A stretch of 64,000 nt of DNA from Tridacna crocea (Eukaryota; Mollusca; Bivalvia; Cardiida; Cardiidae): NCBI GenBank assembly GCA_943736015.1, contig OX031064.1:30565361-30629360 (forward strand). Direction: 5' to 3'. The notes under the pieces were generated by a model, which ran no database searches, had not been told where the DNA came from, and saw only the letters and a list, made by a program, of their open reading frames with translations. Both the position numbers and the translations under genes were made by a program. Of the stretch, positions 62,788-64,000 are shown one piece after another (the first letter of the stretch is position 1; every line of letters starts with the position of its first letter).

Positions 62788-63219
62788 TTAATGATCCTGT
62801 AGAAAAGGTCTTTTGAAAGCATAGTGAGAAACTTGCAGAAAATGCTGGTATAGAACATTATCTCTTATTTTTCTCTATTGTTTTCGACTCTTCCCAAGTT
62901 GGATTTCTACTTTTCAGACACAACTATTTTGTCATCTGCAAAATCTGTTAACTCTTTCCCACACAACAAAAAATGTAAGCTTGTCCAAATTGAAAACACC
63001 TGCAGGCAATATTTAAATTTGAGTGAAAAACTGAAATTTGCTTTGGGAAGGGTAGAAAACATGGTGAAAGAAGGAGAAAATGCTGGTTACCAGCATTTTC
63101 TCTTTTTTTTCTAGCATGTTTTCAAAAGGCTTCTTTCTCGAAATCGTTAAAAGCAGGATTGTGTGGTAAAGGGGTTAATTTTTACATGTCTAGAATTTTG
63201 TTGTGTAGTAAAGGATTAA
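62788..63219 (+). mobile_element. T229 MITE (outer) carrying a nested T229
   Basis: Starts within the element at 'ttaatgatcctgtagaaaag', continues to 'gtcatctgcaaaatctgtta'; after the inner copy resumes 'tttttacatgtctagaattt' and ends 'gtgtagtaaaggattaa'. Confidence 0.82.
62948..63178 (-). mobile_element. T229 MITE (inner), TTAA on both sides, opposite to host
   Basis: TTAACTCTTTCCCACACAAC at the left, TGGTAAAGGGGTTAA at the right. Right arm altered (tctttttttt). Confidence 0.9.
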
Positions 63220-63444
63220 GGGATTTTAAGCCTGCCAAGCAAGAAATTTTTGGCATGAAGCTGTCTGCAAGTCCCTGCCATAAAATTCTGCCGACTGATT
63301 ATGTTTAACTGAAAGCTTTTGATATAGATTTACAGTAATAACTCGCAGGTGATCCTTAAATCAAGATAATGCCTTTTAAATAGCGTTCCTTAATTCACAC
63401 ATAAGGGTGGATATTAAGTTTTTCACAAAGAAATACATTGCAGT

Positions 63445-63950
63445 CTCACTTAATATGCATTTGCAGACGACAAATTAGATGGGGCTTAAAAGAAGTAATT
63501 TTCTTTATGAATATCTGAAAGAGTAGAAATGTTAGTTAAATGGTGTTTAACCCTGTTTTCAACATCCAGGCATATCATAGTGGCAAGTGCACATCTCCAT
63601 GCTTTCCTGAAGTCAATTTTACCAGTAATCTGTGCAATATTGTTTCCAAGCCACTGGCTGCTTTCCTACATAAATATTGCAGAAACAATGGTCAGCGGTG
63701 GGAAAAGAGTGAATCCTGTCGCAATGACTTTCATCAATCCTCGGAAAGAATTGGCCAAGCCAGGGATCGAACCTATGACCGCCCCCTCCCCCCATTCTAA
63801 AGTCCTGTACACTACTGACTAGGCTACCTGGGCTTGGCTGAAAGAGTAGAAAAAGGGTGTGGGAAAAGAAGAAAATGTTTATAAAGAGGATTTCCTCCTT
63901 TTTGCACAATACTCCTGACTTTTTTTCCCCACAATATTCTGAAAAATATA
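63445..63950 (-). mobile_element. T229 MITE split by SINE-1
   Basis: Left: 'catttgcagacgacaaatta' to 'ctgaaagagtagaaa' (63529). Right: same 15 bases at 63838-63852, then 'agggtgtgggaaaagaagaa' and a decayed right arm. Confidence 0.75.
63530..63837 (-). mobile_element. SINE-1 with 15-bp target duplication, 308 bp
   Basis: Flanked by identical CTGAAAGAGTAGAAA (63515-63529; 63838-63852). Minus strand: head 'agcccaggtagcctagtcag' with A-box; B-box 'ggttcgatccctgg'; body 'ccagtggcttggaaacaata'; 3' end 'gttgaaaacagggttaaaca'. The exact long duplication is the known mark of LINE-dependent retroposition. Best copy to define the family. Confidence 0.85.
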
Positions 63951-64000
63951 GCATACCTTAAGGTTTGATGTTACTCTTAGATTGAGATTATCCCATTACT

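Noticed and set aside
63760-63837. tRNA gene on the minus strand
   Set aside because: A- and B-box-like motifs are present, but the cloverleaf is not complete and the sequence continues into a SINE body with a target duplication.

Overview
The window is gene-poor, AT-rich metazoan DNA made almost entirely of dispersed repeats. Open reading frames are all short and none shows a protein family I recognise. There are no Shine-Dalgarno/operon layouts. There are tRNA-derived SINEs and several repeat families whose wording (for example 'gagggccatgatggccctg' at one end and a GGAC-rich tail at the other, or 'agatcaagatcagactgcac') I associate with marine bivalve genomes. A bivalve mollusc is my best guess for the source, from memory of such repeats rather than from a search.

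The dominant feature is one small element, called T229 here. It has TTAA at both ends, short terminal inverted repeats beginning CCC or CTC (C[CT]C[TA]TTACCA), and a central, nearly perfect 65-67 nt palindrome centred on GGTAACC/GGTTACC. I count roughly 90-100 whole or partial copies by eye, about one per 650-700 bp, covering perhaps a quarter of the window. At least a dozen copies measure exactly 229 bp including both TTAA sites. Its structure fits a non-autonomous piggyBac-type MITE; no transposase is present here. Nested copies (15.9-16.4, 27.6-28.0 and 62.8-63.2 kb), one insertion into a dispersed repeat that has an unoccupied relative (29.6 kb versus 42.3 kb) and one insertion into a minisatellite unit (62.0 kb) show that it inserts at TTAA and duplicates it.

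Two further TTAA-bounded families occur: T545 (about 545 bp, AGGTGG ends; 2.6, 23.9, 25.4, 28.7, 43.4 and 57.7 kb) and T211 (about 210 bp, CCCTTAKCCT ends; best copy 32.5 kb). Three T545 copies sit inside T229 copies at TTAA. In several places copies abut and share one TTAA, giving chains of two or three elements.

Other mobile DNA: a 968-bp hAT-like element (8.4-9.3 kb), a 1010-bp element with compound inverted termini (36.2-37.2 kb), a TA-flanked ~1030-bp element inside a T229 (13.6-14.6 kb), foldback elements (19.4, 28.6, 31.2, 38.7, 39.2 and 39.7 kb), a cluster of ~190-bp stem elements (3.4-4.6 kb, one at 40.1 kb), three SINE groups, and long 'D' elements built of tandem ~130-180 bp units (44.2, 47.2, 49.2, 52.9 and 55.9 kb).

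Genes: I find no coding gene I can name. The only weak candidate is a 12-codon first exon behind a TATA box near 10.54-10.63 kb. Stretches without recognisable repeats (6.3-7.7, 9.4-11.5, 37.2-38.5, 40.3-41.5, 48.4-49.2 and 50.7-51.6 kb) could be intron or intergenic DNA. All family assignments come from reading the sequence; element boundaries of degenerate copies are approximate.
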